Both the position numbers and the translations under genes were made by a program. From contig NZ_BMGC01000011.1 in assembly GCF_014639795.1 (NCBI RefSeq), forward strand, positions 79,571 through 128,680: 49,110 bases of DNA. The letters run 5' to 3'. This DNA is from Gordonia jinhuaensis. Lineage in GTDB: Bacteria > Actinomycetota > Actinomycetes > Mycobacteriales > Mycobacteriaceae. The notes under the pieces were generated by a model that worked only from the letters and a program-made list of their open reading frames with translations, did not search any database and had not been told where the DNA came from. Shown in pieces: positions 1-9,658 of the stretch. Numbering within the stretch: position 1 is the first letter of the stretch; each line of letters opens with the position of its first letter.

Positions 1-1
1 C

Positions 2-412
2 ACGCTGCTGCTGACGCTGCTGTTCCGGTTCATGCGCCCGCTGGTGGAGCACGGCCACGTGTACCTGGCCCAGCCGCCGCTGTACAAGCTCAAGTGGCAG
101 GGCAAGAATGCCGAGCCGGAATTCGCCTATTCCGATCGTGAGCGTGATGCGCTGCTGGAGATGGGTAAGGCCGCGGGCAAGAAGATCAACGTCGACGACG
201 GCATCCAGCGGTACAAGGGTCTGGGCGAGATGAACCCGAAGGAACTGTGGGAGACCACGATGGATCCGGCGGTGCGTGTGCTGCGCCAGGTGACCCTCGA
301 TGACGCCGCCGCGGCCGACGAGCTGTTCAGCGTCCTCATGGGTGAGGACGTGGTGGCTCGCCGCTCGTTCATCGCACGTAATGCCAAGGACGTCCGATTC
401 CTCGACGTGTAG
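2..412 (+). CDS. gyrB: DNA gyrase subunit B, C-terminal part (cut by window edge)
   Basis: This is the last 136 codons of GyrB, the ATPase subunit of DNA gyrase, which introduces negative supercoils together with GyrA. The reading frame is open from base 2, so the gene starts outside the window. The visible part covers the end of the TOPRIM region and the C-terminal tail: it contains QPPLYKLK, the [20 protein letters not shown] block that is almost invariant in GyrB and contacts GyrA, and the usual actinobacterial ending [11 protein letters not shown]. gyrA follows 74 bases downstream on the same strand, the usual order next to the replication origin in Mycobacteriales. Identification is very secure. 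Confidence 0.97.
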   Translation, partial: TLLLTLLFRFMRPLVEHGHVYLAQPPLYKLKWQGKNAEPEFAYSDRERDALLEMGKAAGKKINVDDGIQRYKGLGEMNPKELWETTMDPAVRVLRQVTLDDAAAADELFSVLMGEDVVARRSFIARNAKDVRFLDV

Positions 413-486
413 CGGTGCGCCCGGCGGCCCCTGGGGTCGCAGGTCTGCACGCCGATGTCGAATCTCGCTGACAAGAAAGAGTTTTC

Positions 487-2976
<2,490 letters not shown>

Positions 2977-3069
2977 CGCTTCCACGCATTACCCTGCAGG
3001 CGAGCACTAGTCTGCAAGGGAGCACCGACGGTGTGATCCGTCGGGGGATCGAGCGAAGGATACGGACAG

Positions 3070-4200
3070 GTGACGACACCCAACGAGCCCGATGACCGTT
3101 CGGCGCAGACGCCGCAGTCATCGCGCGGACCGGCGTCTTCCGGCGCACCGGCTGCCACCGGTGACACCGGAGCGACGAACGGTGGGAGTCAGTCACCGTC
3201 CGGGTCCGGCGGGCCGGATGCGGCCGGTACCTCGAACGCTGCAGGAACGTCGAATACCGCAAACGGAACTCGCACGAGCAGCGGCAACGGGGCTCGACCC
3301 GGTTCACCGCCGCCGTGGGAACGTGGGAATGTGGGTCCCGGCAGCTCGAGCAACGGTTCAGACGCATCTCCCGCCTCGGCGACCAGACCTCTGGTCACCG
3401 GCACCGCCGCCGCGCGGATCCTCAGCGGCGGCTCGGCCTCCTCGGGCGGATCGGCTGGTCCGGCGCCGATCAACCGGGTGGACGCGACCGGGGCCCTGCA
3501 TCCGCGCAACGGTGAGCATGCGACGTCCAGCGGGGCGAACGGTCGGGAGAGCGAGCACGGTCGTGCCACGCTCACCGGCCGGGTGATCGACAGCCCGACC
3601 CACAACATCGAGCGCTCCAAGGCTCCCGACAACCTGCCCGACCTCGACGCGATCCATCACACCCGCCCCGCTCCGGCTCCCGCCGGCGCGGCCGTGGGTG
3701 CGGCGGCCGGGACAGCAGGCGGTGGGTCGGCGGGCGCTGCCGGCGGGGACGTCGGCGGGTCTGCCACGCGGGCGACCACGTCGTCGGGGTCCTCGGGCAC
3801 CGCACGGCCGGTCTACTCGTCACCGACGCATGCGGGGCCGTTGCGCGCGGCGGTGCAGCTGCGTCGCGTCGACCCGTGGTCGGCGTTCAAAATCTCCGCG
3901 GTGCTGTCGGTCGCCTGTTTCTGCGTCTGGATGATCGCCGTCGGCATCTTGTACCTGGTACTCGACGGGATGGGCGTGTGGGACTCGCTGAACAGTTCGT
4001 TCGGCACGCTCGTGTCAAACAGTGACGGCTCCACCGCGTCGTATGAGATCTCGGCCGGCACCGTGTTCAGCATCGCCGCCTTGATCGGCATCGCGAACAT
4101 GGTGTTGTTCACCGCGTTGTCGACCATCGGTGCGTTCATCTACAACCTCACCGCTGACCTCGTCGGCGGTGTCGAGGTGACCCTGGCAGATCGCGACTGA
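3070..4200 (+). CDS. DUF3566 domain membrane protein (Rv0007-like)
   Basis: This 376-residue protein sits directly after gyrA, where M. tuberculosis has Rv0007. The first 270 or so residues are low-complexity, rich in Gly, Ser, Ala, Pro and Thr, and probably a disordered cytoplasmic tail. The last 110 residues form the DUF3566 domain with two hydrophobic helices, roughly residues 276-302 and 334-362, and end in [15 protein letters not shown]. The GTG start follows GAAGGA with good spacing. The biochemical role is unknown; the family is conserved in actinobacteria and its position suggests a housekeeping envelope role, which is inference. The low-complexity tail makes antisense frames look open, but these are shadows. 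Confidence 0.85.
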   Translation: MTTPNEPDDRSAQTPQSSRGPASSGAPAATGDTGATNGGSQSPSGSGGPDAAGTSNAAGTSNTANGTRTSSGNGARPGSPPPWERGNVGPGSSSNGSDASPASATRPLVTGTAAARILSGGSASSGGSAGPAPINRVDATGALHPRNGEHATSSGANGRESEHGRATLTGRVIDSPTHNIERSKAPDNLPDLDAIHHTRPAPAPAGAAVGAAAGTAGGGSAGAAGGDVGGSATRATTSSGSSGTARPVYSSPTHAGPLRAAVQLRRVDPWSAFKISAVLSVACFCVWMIAVGILYLVLDGMGVWDSLNSSFGTLVSNSDGSTASYEISAGTVFSIAALIGIANMVLFTALSTIGAFIYNLTADLVGGVEVTLADRD

Positions 4201-4233
4201 CGGTCCCGATTCGCACCGCCTCTACCAGGCGTT

Positions 4234-4263
4234 TTGTGAGTTGGCGGGGTTGTCGGGTAATCT
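4234..4263 (+). promoter_or_regulatory. Probable sigma-A-type promoter of tRNA-Ile
   Basis: TTGTGA at 4234-4239 and TAATCT at 4258-4263 are separated by 18 bases and end 15 bases before the mature tRNA-Ile. This is close to consensus -35 and -10 boxes and would drive tRNA-Ile, the small DLW-39-like gene and probably tRNA-Ala. It is a visual match only. Confidence 0.45.
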
Positions 4264-4278
4264 TCCACCTCGGTTCAA

Positions 4279-4352
4279 GGGCCTATAGCTCAGGCGGTTA
4301 GAGCGCTTCCCTGATAAGGAAGAGGTCGGAGGTTCAAGTCCTCCTAGGCCCA
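4279..4352 (+). tRNA. tRNA-Ile (anticodon GAT)
   Basis: A complete 74-base cloverleaf. The acceptor stem pairs GGGCCTA (4279-4285) with TAGGCCC (4345-4351), followed by discriminator A. The anticodon arm CTTCC-CTGATAA-GGAAG places GAT at 4313-4315, and the T arm carries GGTTCAAGTCC. CCA is not encoded. The gene lies between the DUF3566 protein and tRNA-Ala, as in mycobacteria (ileT). Confidence 0.97.
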
Positions 4353-4390
4353 CTGGGACACCCGAACTCGATACCGATCGGGAGGCCACG

Positions 4391-4504
4391 ATGAAGGTCC
4401 TCGCAGTACTCGCAGCGCTGGTCGCGGCGGTGTGCGCGGGACTGGCCATCGAGGCCCATCGGAACATCGAGGTCTGGCACGTCCCGACCAGGATGCCGGA
4501 CTGA
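4391..4504 (+). CDS. DLW-39-like small membrane peptide
   Basis: A 37-residue peptide between the two tRNA genes. The ATG follows GGGAGG at a normal distance. It has one hydrophobic helix (about residues 3-20), then a short polar tail containing EVWHVPTRMPD. Small proteins of the DLW-39 family occupy this exact place between tRNA-Ile and tRNA-Ala in many actinobacteria and have a short N-terminal membrane helix with a D-L-W style tail; here the motif reads EVW. The function of the family is unknown. The call rests on position, size, ribosome binding site and tail pattern. Confidence 0.7.
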   Translation: MKVLAVLAALVAAVCAGLAIEAHRNIEVWHVPTRMPD

Positions 4505-4514
4505 GGTTCGGCAC

Positions 4515-4587
4515 GGGGCCTTAGCTCAGTTGGTAGAGCGCTGCCTTTGCAAGGCAGATGTCAGGAGTTCGAATCTCCTAGGCTCCA
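4515..4587 (+). tRNA. tRNA-Ala (anticodon TGC); integration site of the island
   Basis: The acceptor stem pairs GGGGCCT (4515-4521) with AGGCTCC (4580-4586, one G-T pair), with discriminator A at 4587. The anticodon arm CTGCC-TTTGCAA-GGCAG puts TGC at 4548-4550. The gene is 10 bases after the small peptide, so it is probably in the tRNA-Ile transcript. The tRNA is intact although the island recombinase gene reads antisense into it from the 3-prime side, so integration has kept a working 3-prime end. Confidence 0.97.
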
Positions 4588-6175
4588 CCGTAGTTGACGT
4601 ACTCGAACCCCCGACATGCGAAAGCGTGTCGGGGGAGAGTGCGTTGAAGGGCTCGGCGAGTTCGACGGTGGGCTGCTCGTCTTCGCCGATGTAGATCTTG
4701 TCGAAGAATGCCTGGTTCGCGAGACGCTTTGCTTCGTCGTCCGACTGCCGGTACATCGTGGCGCAGTACGTGAGCAGCTTCATGGCGCTGGTGAGGTACT
4801 TGCGCTGCCCGGTGTACTGCTCGTGATCGTTCTCGAGCTTGCGGTCGATCTCGGCGAGCCCAGTGCGGATCCGGTCCTGATGACGCTTCAACGTGTCGAG
4901 GTCGATGGCGTCGGCGAAGTGCGCGGCGAGGAGCTTCTCGCTCTCGGCTTCGAGCCGCTTGCGGTTCGCGGTGAGCTCGGCGAGTTCCTGGGAACGCGTG
5001 GCCATCCGCTCGTCAAACGCGGCATCGACCTGCTTGGCCAGTTCCGTGTAGGTGGCCTCGCTAATCCCGATCCGCTGGTAGGAGGTCTGGACAAGGTCTT
5101 CGGCGATCCCGACGGGAACGGCCTTGCGGGTGCAGGTGGTGCGCTTGCTGGTCCGGCCGGAGCAGACGTAGTAGGCGTAGCGGATCCCTTGCTTGTTCCG
5201 GGCGAAGTCCAGGTGAAGGCGGGACTTGCAGGTCGCGCAGTACAGGATCCCCTTCAGGGGGTGCTCGTGCTTGCGGAACCGGACGTCGGCGTGCGCGCGG
5301 GAGTCCAGGAGTCGCTGCACCCGCTCCCACACCTCAGTGTCGACGATGGGCGGGTGATTGCCGTCATAGACGGCTCCGTTGTAGCGGATCCGCCCGATGT
5401 AGTAGGGGTTGCGCAAAAGCTTGAAGAACCCGGACTTGCTGACCGGCTTGGACGGCCGCTGCGGCGTAGCCACGGTCGTCAGGCCGCGGGCGGTGAGGTC
5501 GGTGAGTATCTTCTCGACCGAGGTGTCGCCGGCGGCGTAGACGGCGAAGGCCCACTGGATCAGCGGCGCCCGCTCCGGGTCGACCTCGACGGTGCGGTAT
5601 TCGCGGCCCTCCTCGCTGTGCTTGCGGACGTTGAGGTAGCCCAGCGGTGCCCGCCCGGGAGTGCCGCCGGTAGCGATCTTCTGGGTCAGGCCCTTGGTGA
5701 CCTCGGCGGCGAGGTTCTTGGAGTAGAACTCGGCGATCGCGGACATGACGCCGTGCACGAGCGTGCCCGAGGGGGTCTCGTCGATGCTCTCGGTCACCGA
5801 GACGAGGGTGACGCCGGCCTCGATGAGGGCACGCTGGATCTCGAGGTCGACGAGCCGGTCACGGGCGAGCCGGTCGAGCTTGTGGACGATGCAGTACGTG
5901 ACCTGGTGGGTCTTGATGTACTTGAACATCCGCTGCAGATCCGGGCGTTTGAGCGTGCGGCCGGAGTAGCCGGGATCGACGAACTCCTCCACAACCGCGG
6001 CGCCGAGTTCGTCGGCCTTGCGCTGATTGGCCTGCCGCTGGGCCGGGATCGAGAAGCCCTCGCGCTGGCCGCCCTTGGCAGCCTGCTCCTCGGTCGAGAC
6101 TCGCTGGTACGTGATGGCGGTCAGGTGGAAGTTCTCCAGATCCAGTGGCCGTCCTGCGGTGTATGCGGTCGTCAT
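4526..6175 (-). CDS. Large serine recombinase / integrase
   Basis: About 549 residues, a large serine recombinase that would integrate and excise the island. The N-terminal resolvase domain has the catalytic serine S27 in TYQRVSTEEQ and the conserved blocks DPGYSGRTLKRPDLQRM and HKLDRLARDRL. Next come the Recombinase domain (GRAPLGYLN, NPYYIGRIRYNG), a zinc ribbon with CATC and a later paired cysteine set (YYVCSG, TTCTRK), and a coiled coil around residues 370-430. The ATG at 6175 is chosen over the one at 6187 because GGAGG lies 5 bases before it. The last 20 or so codons (PRRFELLTSALQRQRSTN) are antisense translation of tRNA-Ala, with the stop inside the tRNA, so the natural C-terminus was altered by integration. 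Confidence 0.93.
   Translation of the reverse strand: MTTAYTAGRPLDLENFHLTAITYQRVSTEEQAAKGGQREGFSIPAQRQANQRKADELGAAVVEEFVDPGYSGRTLKRPDLQRMFKYIKTHQVTYCIVHKLDRLARDRLVDLEIQRALIEAGVTLVSVTESIDETPSGTLVHGVMSAIAEFYSKNLAAEVTKGLTQKIATGGTPGRAPLGYLNVRKHSEEGREYRTVEVDPERAPLIQWAFAVYAAGDTSVEKILTDLTARGLTTVATPQRPSKPVSKSGFFKLLRNPYYIGRIRYNGAVYDGNHPPIVDTEVWERVQRLLDSRAHADVRFRKHEHPLKGILYCATCKSRLHLDFARNKQGIRYAYYVCSGRTSKRTTCTRKAVPVGIAEDLVQTSYQRIGISEATYTELAKQVDAAFDERMATRSQELAELTANRKRLEAESEKLLAAHFADAIDLDTLKRHQDRIRTGLAEIDRKLENDHEQYTGQRKYLTSAMKLLTYCATMYRQSDDEAKRLANQAFFDKIYIGEDEQPTVELAEPFNALSPDTLSHVGGSSTSTTVEPRRFELLTSALQRQRSTN
4565..4589. other. Probable left attachment site (attL) at the tRNA-Ala 3-prime end
   Basis: The 3-prime end of tRNA-Ala (GAGTTCGAATCTCC then TAGGCTCCACC) is the place where chromosome turns into island: everything to the left matches conserved actinobacterial gene order, and the recombinase gene begins immediately to the right. 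Elements of this kind normally recombine at the 3-prime end of a tRNA gene. The exact crossover bases cannot be fixed without an empty-site genome. A partial copy of this segment is seen at 29202-29222. Confidence 0.5.
4608..4635. repeat. 12-bp stem with GAAA tetraloop between tRNA-Ala and the recombinase core
   Basis: CCCCCGACATGC (4608-4619) pairs with GCGTGTCGGGGG (4624-4635, one G-T pair) around a GAAA loop. It lies 20 bases downstream of tRNA-Ala and inside the 3-prime part of the recombinase frame. It could end tRNA-Ala transcription, end the recombinase message in the excised form, or be an arm of the recombinase binding site. Confidence 0.6.
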
Positions 6176-6235
6176 GACATCCTCCATCGCCCCCGGTAAC
6201 CGATCGCGTCGGTGCCGGACCGGGTCGAGAGTGGT

Positions 6236-6460
6236 TCATTGTTCCTTGGGTTCGCCCTTGTTCGCGAGCGATTCTGCGCCTGACGATCCGCACTCGCGTC
6301 CGGGCCCACCGGGCCGCGTGAGCGTGGCCGCACGGTGCTGCGACTCAGCCAGGTGCAGGACGAGGTCAACGAGCCGTTCCATGTCCGGTTCGTCCCGCAC
6401 GACCGGGTCGGCATAGAGCCGACGGCCGGTGGACTGATCGCTGTGACGGGTCATGCCCAT
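6236..6460 (-). CDS. Small hypothetical protein directly upstream of the integrase
   Basis: A possible 74-residue protein beginning MGMTRHSDQSTGRR, with an acidic helix segment around VRDEPDMERLVDLVLHLAESQ and a Gly-rich polar tail. It ends 60 bases before the recombinase ATG on the same strand, so the two are probably co-transcribed. The reading frame is open further upstream, but that part is only a shadow of the DUF4913 gene. ATG at 6460 or 6454 could both be used and the ribosome binding site is weak. Small acidic proteins often precede recombinases in such elements; a role in controlling integration or excision is a guess. Confidence 0.45.
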   Translation of the reverse strand: MGMTRHSDQSTGRRLYADPVVRDEPDMERLVDLVLHLAESQHRAATLTRPGGPGRECGSSGAESLANKGEPKEQ

Positions 6461-6529
6461 CAGGTACGGGAGCCGCCAGGAGACGCCCGCTTGCCGCGTA
6501 GAGGCGCGGATCGCTGACCCAGACGCACG

Positions 6530-6564
6530 AGGTCGGCCGGGACGATTGCCATCCCGGCCGACCT
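6530..6564. terminator. Strong hairpin downstream of the DUF4913 gene
   Basis: AGGTCGGCCGGGA (6530-6542) is perfectly complementary to TCCCGGCCGACCT (6552-6564) with a 9-base loop. It lies 20 bases after the stop of the minus-strand DUF4913 gene. There is no clear T-run in that direction, but actinobacterial terminators often lack one. Confidence 0.6.
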
Positions 6565-6584
6565 TTGCAGCGACATCTCCTCGC

Positions 6585-7235
6585 CTATTCGTCGTCGATG
6601 ATCTCGCGCATGGCGGCATCCTGTTCCTCGCCGCGGGTGCGCACGGCGTCGAGGACGAAGGCGACGAAGTCGGCGCTGCGCTCGGTGACGGGGAGCTCGG
6701 CGGTGCCCGGCGGCGTCCAGCCGTCGGCCTCACCGCCAGGCCAGGCGGTGATCCGGGTGGGCCGGTCGCGGTCGAGGCGGCTGCCGGAGATCGAGACCCA
6801 GTCGCGCAAGCGCTCCCGGGCGGCGACGAAGTCGTTGTGCCAGACGACGCCCATGTTGCCCTTCGCCTGCTGGTCGTAGCAGATCAGCCAGTGCTGCCGC
6901 AGCGCGGACAGCTCCCAGAGCAGCTCCGGGTGGCGGTGCCACATGGGCGGGATGATCTGCGGCGGCAGCCCGTAGGTGTGCCGGAGCCAGTCGACCCATT
7001 CGTTCAGCGCGAGGAGTTCCTGCTCGAGGTCTTCGGGGGTCAGGGCGTCCCAGTTGATGGTGCGCGGCACGGTGCCGAGCTGGGTACGGAGGTCCTTGGC
7101 GTATTCGGCCTGGACCATCCGCTTGACCTGCTGCAGCACTCCGGGCGGCAGGCTCTCCAGATCCGGCGGAGCCGACCCGCCGCTGGGCTCGCTGCCGCTG
7201 GTCGGGTCATCGGGATCCCGTGGGGTTGTGCTCAT
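6585..7235 (-). CDS. DUF4913 family protein of conjugative elements
   Basis: A 216-residue protein with a Pro/Ser-rich N-terminus and a DUF4913-type core: ALNEWVDWLRHTYGLPP, IIPPMWHRHPELLWELSALRQHW, VWHNDFVAARERLRDWV. Members of this family of unknown function are common in actinobacterial integrative elements, close to SSB and coupling-protein genes, as here. The ATG is preceded by GAGGAGG at a good distance. It lies 83 bases downstream of ssb on the same strand and is followed by a strong hairpin, so ssb and this gene may form one transcript. No enzymatic motif is visible. Confidence 0.75.
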   Translation of the reverse strand: MSTTPRDPDDPTSGSEPSGGSAPPDLESLPPGVLQQVKRMVQAEYAKDLRTQLGTVPRTINWDALTPEDLEQELLALNEWVDWLRHTYGLPPQIIPPMWHRHPELLWELSALRQHWLICYDQQAKGNMGVVWHNDFVAARERLRDWVSISGSRLDRDRPTRITAWPGGEADGWTPPGTAELPVTERSADFVAFVLDAVRTRGEEQDAAMREIIDDE

Positions 7236-7318
7236 GATGGTTCCTCCTCACCGAGGCATCGGACCGAACGGTGCGGGGCGGCCAGGAGAAACTGGCCGCC
7301 CCGCACGTTGCCGGGTGC

Positions 7319-7882
7319 TCATCGGGCGACGGGCTCGCGTTCCTGTGCCGATGCGGCCGGGCTGGAGACCGGTTCCGGGGTGACCTGGGACGCGCGCCGG
7401 GCGAGCACATCGGCCACCGGGTCGGGCTCCTTCTCGGCGGTCTCGGGATCCACGGCCGGCGCGTCCTGGCCGCTGCTCTCCCGTGCGGTGGCTTCGGCAG
7501 CGGGGGTCTCCCGCTCGTGCTGCGGGGTGCGGTCGATGCTGAAGGTGGTGATGTTGCCGTTCGGGCCGATCGTGCTGGCCCGGAACTGCTCGCGAGTCAC
7601 CTGCTCGCCCTCGACGTTCTGCGTGTACGTGCGCTCCTGGCCCTGGGCGATGAAGTTGTCGCCCTTCTGGTAGGTCGCGTGCGCCCGCTCGGCCGAGGGG
7701 CCGAACATGATCAGGTCGGTGAAGTACGGCTCGACCTCGTGGAAGTTGCCCTGATCGTCGCGCTCGGCGTCCTGGTGGAGGCCGACGCGGGCGTAGAAGC
7801 GGGCGTCGCCGTACCGGGTGAAGGTCAGGGTCGGGTCGGATGCGATGAACCCGGACACGCCGGGCTTGGTCGGCATAGGCAT
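7319..7882 (-). CDS. ssb: Single-stranded DNA-binding protein of the element
   Basis: A 187-residue SSB-type protein. The N-terminal 110 or so residues look like an OB fold (FIASDPTLTFTRYGDARFYARV, YFTDLIMFGPSAERAHATYQKGDNFIAQGQ), followed by a long acidic, Pro/Ala-rich tail that lacks the DDDIPF tip of chromosomal SSB. ATG at 7882 follows AGGAG by 8 bases and is preferred to the upstream in-frame start. Element-borne SSBs of this shape coat transferred single strands and are typical neighbours of relaxase and coupling-protein genes. The SSB assignment rests on fold-like pattern and context. Confidence 0.7.
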   Translation of the reverse strand: MPMPTKPGVSGFIASDPTLTFTRYGDARFYARVGLHQDAERDDQGNFHEVEPYFTDLIMFGPSAERAHATYQKGDNFIAQGQERTYTQNVEGEQVTREQFRASTIGPNGNITTFSIDRTPQHERETPAAEATARESSGQDAPAVDPETAEKEPDPVADVLARRASQVTPEPVSSPAASAQEREPVAR

Positions 7883-7965
7883 ACCGAGGTCTCCTCTCAG
7901 ATCTCGCCCGGCCCTGCGCCGGGTCACACGTCAGGTACGGGCCACAACCACCCGGCGACGATCCG

Positions 7966-8250
7966 TCAGTGCGCGCGCTGGAGGAGCTGCTCGATCTCGG
8001 CCCGGTCCGCTCGCAGCTGGGCGGCGTCGCGGCGGGCGGTCCAGGGACGCAGGGTGGCGATGATCGGCCGGGCGGAGCGGAGCATCACGACCCCGGTGCC
8101 GAACGGGAGGGTCCTCAACACCGCGGGTGGCATGATCGGGATCCGCCTGATCGACCTCTGGTTCGAGTGCGCGCCGTAGGCGTCGGTGGTGACGGAGTCG
8201 GTGGTCTCGTCGGTCGGGCCGCCGAGATCCGGCAAAGGACTGCATGTGGT
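7966..8250 (-). pseudogene. C-terminal remnant of a VirD4/TraG-like coupling protein
   Basis: The frame ending at 7966 encodes about 90 residues that match the C-terminus of actinobacterial TraG/VirD4 coupling proteins: LGGPTDETTDSVTTDAYG, RRIPIMPPAVLRTLPFGTG, VVMLRSARPIIATLRPW and a basic coil tail ending in IEQLLQRAH. Full-length members are hexameric ATPases of some 500-600 residues that feed relaxase-bound DNA to the type IV secretion channel. The ATPase core with its Walker motifs is missing: upstream of about 8250 the similarity stops and unrelated sequence begins. This marks a deletion or insertion that removed most of the transfer genes. It is most likely not functional. Confidence 0.65.
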
Positions 8251-8255
8251 CGTGA

Positions 8256-8513
8256 ACGGATCTGGCATCGGCGGTGGAGGGGTTCTACCAGCAGATGTTC
8301 CCCAATCCAACTGAAGCACGGGCCCAGGCGCTCCCGCTCACGCAGCTTGACGGGGACGGCCCGCACCGTCTCTTGGAACTCCGCCCGCGAGAGCTATGGA
8401 TCCTCGATCTCGACCGGTGGGACGACGAAGGTGTCTCGGCACGCCAAGCCGTCGATATTCATGCCGTCGAAGATGCCCTCGCTGCGCGGGCCACTCGTGA
8501 ACGCCGATACTGA
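8256..8513 (+). CDS. Short open frame between the coupling-protein stump and the PPTase (doubtful)
   Basis: An open frame with a possible GTG start at 8274 and about 79 codons, containing EARAQALPLTQLDGDGPHRL and LWILDLDRWDDEG. It overlaps the 3-prime end of the convergent PPTase gene by 55 bases. The composition is protein-like, but there is no good ribosome binding site and I recognise no family. It may be a fragment of a gene broken at the 8.25 kb junction. This stretch holds no other convincing gene. Confidence 0.25.
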   Translation, partial: TDLASAVEGFYQQMFPNPTEARAQALPLTQLDGDGPHRLLELRPRELWILDLDRWDDEGVSARQAVDIHAVEDALAARATRERRY

Positions 8514-9193
8514 GTTGCTTGCTCCGGCAGAGCGACCGCCGTCAGGAGGCGGTTCCCGCTGATTCCCCACCGCCCCTCGATCGAGCTAATGCGGAATCGT
8601 GATCGCGATTCGCCATCCAGAAGCAGCCGGCCAGTAAAAGTTCCCGTAACGGGGTCGATGCTGAGCGTACATTCCCGGTAGTCCAGCCAGTGACCGGTCA
8701 GCGGGAACCACACCTTAAAAATGGCCTCCTTGGCACTGAACAACAGACGGTCCCATGCAACGGCCGGCCACGATGATTCCAACGACACCAGCGCCAGGCG
8801 TTCAGCGGTGCTCCCGATCAAATCCAATGTGCCTTCAGGCAGGCCCGTGTTGGGCTCGGCGTCGATACCAACCGCTCGATACTGCGGCTTCAATGCCACG
8901 GCAGCGGCATGGAGGTCCGCGCCATGGGTCAGGCTTCCCACGACATCGCGCGGCCAGACAGGCTCTCGATGTGTTCCTACTGGGATTGGACCAGGTGAAA
9001 ACCCCAGCCGCTGGAGCGCTCGACGCGCACACTCCCGGGTGGTCACGAACTCCACCTGACGCCGTAGAACAGCGCTCTCCACCGATACGGCTTCCTCGGG
9101 CCATGCGGGTTGGAGCACTCCACAGTCTCCATCGACCTGGACGACCTCAACCGACGATGGCAACAGATCAGCAAACCCGTCGCACTCCCACAT
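8459..9193 (-). CDS. 4-prime-phosphopantetheinyl transferase (PptT/Sfp type)
   Basis: A 244-residue Sfp-type transferase that moves phosphopantetheine from CoA to carrier domains of polyketide, nonribosomal peptide or fatty acid synthases. It shows the CoA-binding block FVTTRECARRALQRLG, VGSLTHGADLHAAAVA, the Mg-binding GIDAEP (D111, E113) and FSAKEAIFKVWFPLTG (K155, E156), all as in mycobacterial PptT. The start is uncertain: ATG at 9193 gives a normal family length but has only a weak ribosome binding site, while a GAGGAGG-ATG at 9240 is in another frame. No synthase genes are nearby, so its partner must lie elsewhere. It is unusual cargo for a copper island. Confidence 0.85.
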   Translation of the reverse strand: MWECDGFADLLPSSVEVVQVDGDCGVLQPAWPEEAVSVESAVLRRQVEFVTTRECARRALQRLGFSPGPIPVGTHREPVWPRDVVGSLTHGADLHAAAVALKPQYRAVGIDAEPNTGLPEGTLDLIGSTAERLALVSLESSWPAVAWDRLLFSAKEAIFKVWFPLTGHWLDYRECTLSIDPVTGTFTGRLLLDGESRSRFRISSIEGRWGISGNRLLTAVALPEQATQYRRSRVARAARASSTA

Positions 9194-9308
9194 TGCACCA
9201 TTCTGCCCGCTGCGAAGTGGTGCCCCTGGGTCGCTCCCATCGCGTGCCTCCTCGATCAGAGTTACACCGTTGTCGGGTTTACAGGTCCGAGGCCAGGGAC
9301 GGGGCCGC

Positions 9309-9647
9309 TCAGGAGCGGACGAGGCGGTTGATGGCATCGGTGGCTTCCTGGATCTTGGCGATGGCCGCGTCGTCGCCGAGTTTGGCGGCGTCGAGGACGC
9401 AGTGCTTGAGGTGGTCGTCGAGCAGCCCGGTCGCCACCCCCTGGAGGGCGCGGGTCAGGGCGGAGACCTGGGTAAGGATGTCGATGCAGTACTTCTCGTC
9501 GTCGATCATCTTGGCGATGCCGCGGGCCTGGCCCTCGATGCGCTTCATGCGGGCCAGGTAGCGGTCCTTGTCGCTGATGTAGCCGTGCTGATGAGCCCCG
9601 GTATCGAGCCCGGTTCCGGTGCTGTCGATGGCGGCGTCGGTGGTCAT
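9309..9647 (-). CDS. csoR: CsoR-type copper-sensing repressor
   Basis: A 112-residue all-helical repressor of the CsoR/RicR family. The Cu(I) ligand set C-H-C is present as C54 (DEKYCIDIL), H79 and C83 (DDHLKHCVL). The DNA-contact helix starts DKDRYLARMKRIEGQARGI. Apo-protein binds GC-rich palindromes and leaves them when Cu(I) binds. The gene starts 11 bases after the CopB stop, with AAGGAC as ribosome site, so it closes the YdhK-CopB-CsoR operon. The operators at 12522-12544 and 16535-16586 are its likely targets, which would give autoregulation through the first. Confidence 0.93.
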   Translation of the reverse strand: MTTDAAIDSTGTGLDTGAHQHGYISDKDRYLARMKRIEGQARGIAKMIDDEKYCIDILTQVSALTRALQGVATGLLDDHLKHCVLDAAKLGDDAAIAKIQEATDAINRLVRS

Positions 9648-9658
9648 AGGCGTGTCCT

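Noticed and set aside
4616-6199. A 527-codon plus-strand frame opposite the recombinase
   Set aside because: Antisense to the recombinase with all its catalytic motifs; no domain of its own.
9043-9240. A 65-codon minus frame with a strong GAGGAGG site upstream of the PPTase start
   Set aside because: The ribosome site is good, but the product has no recognisable domain and lies in the wrong frame over the PPTase N-terminus; kept only as a note on start uncertainty.
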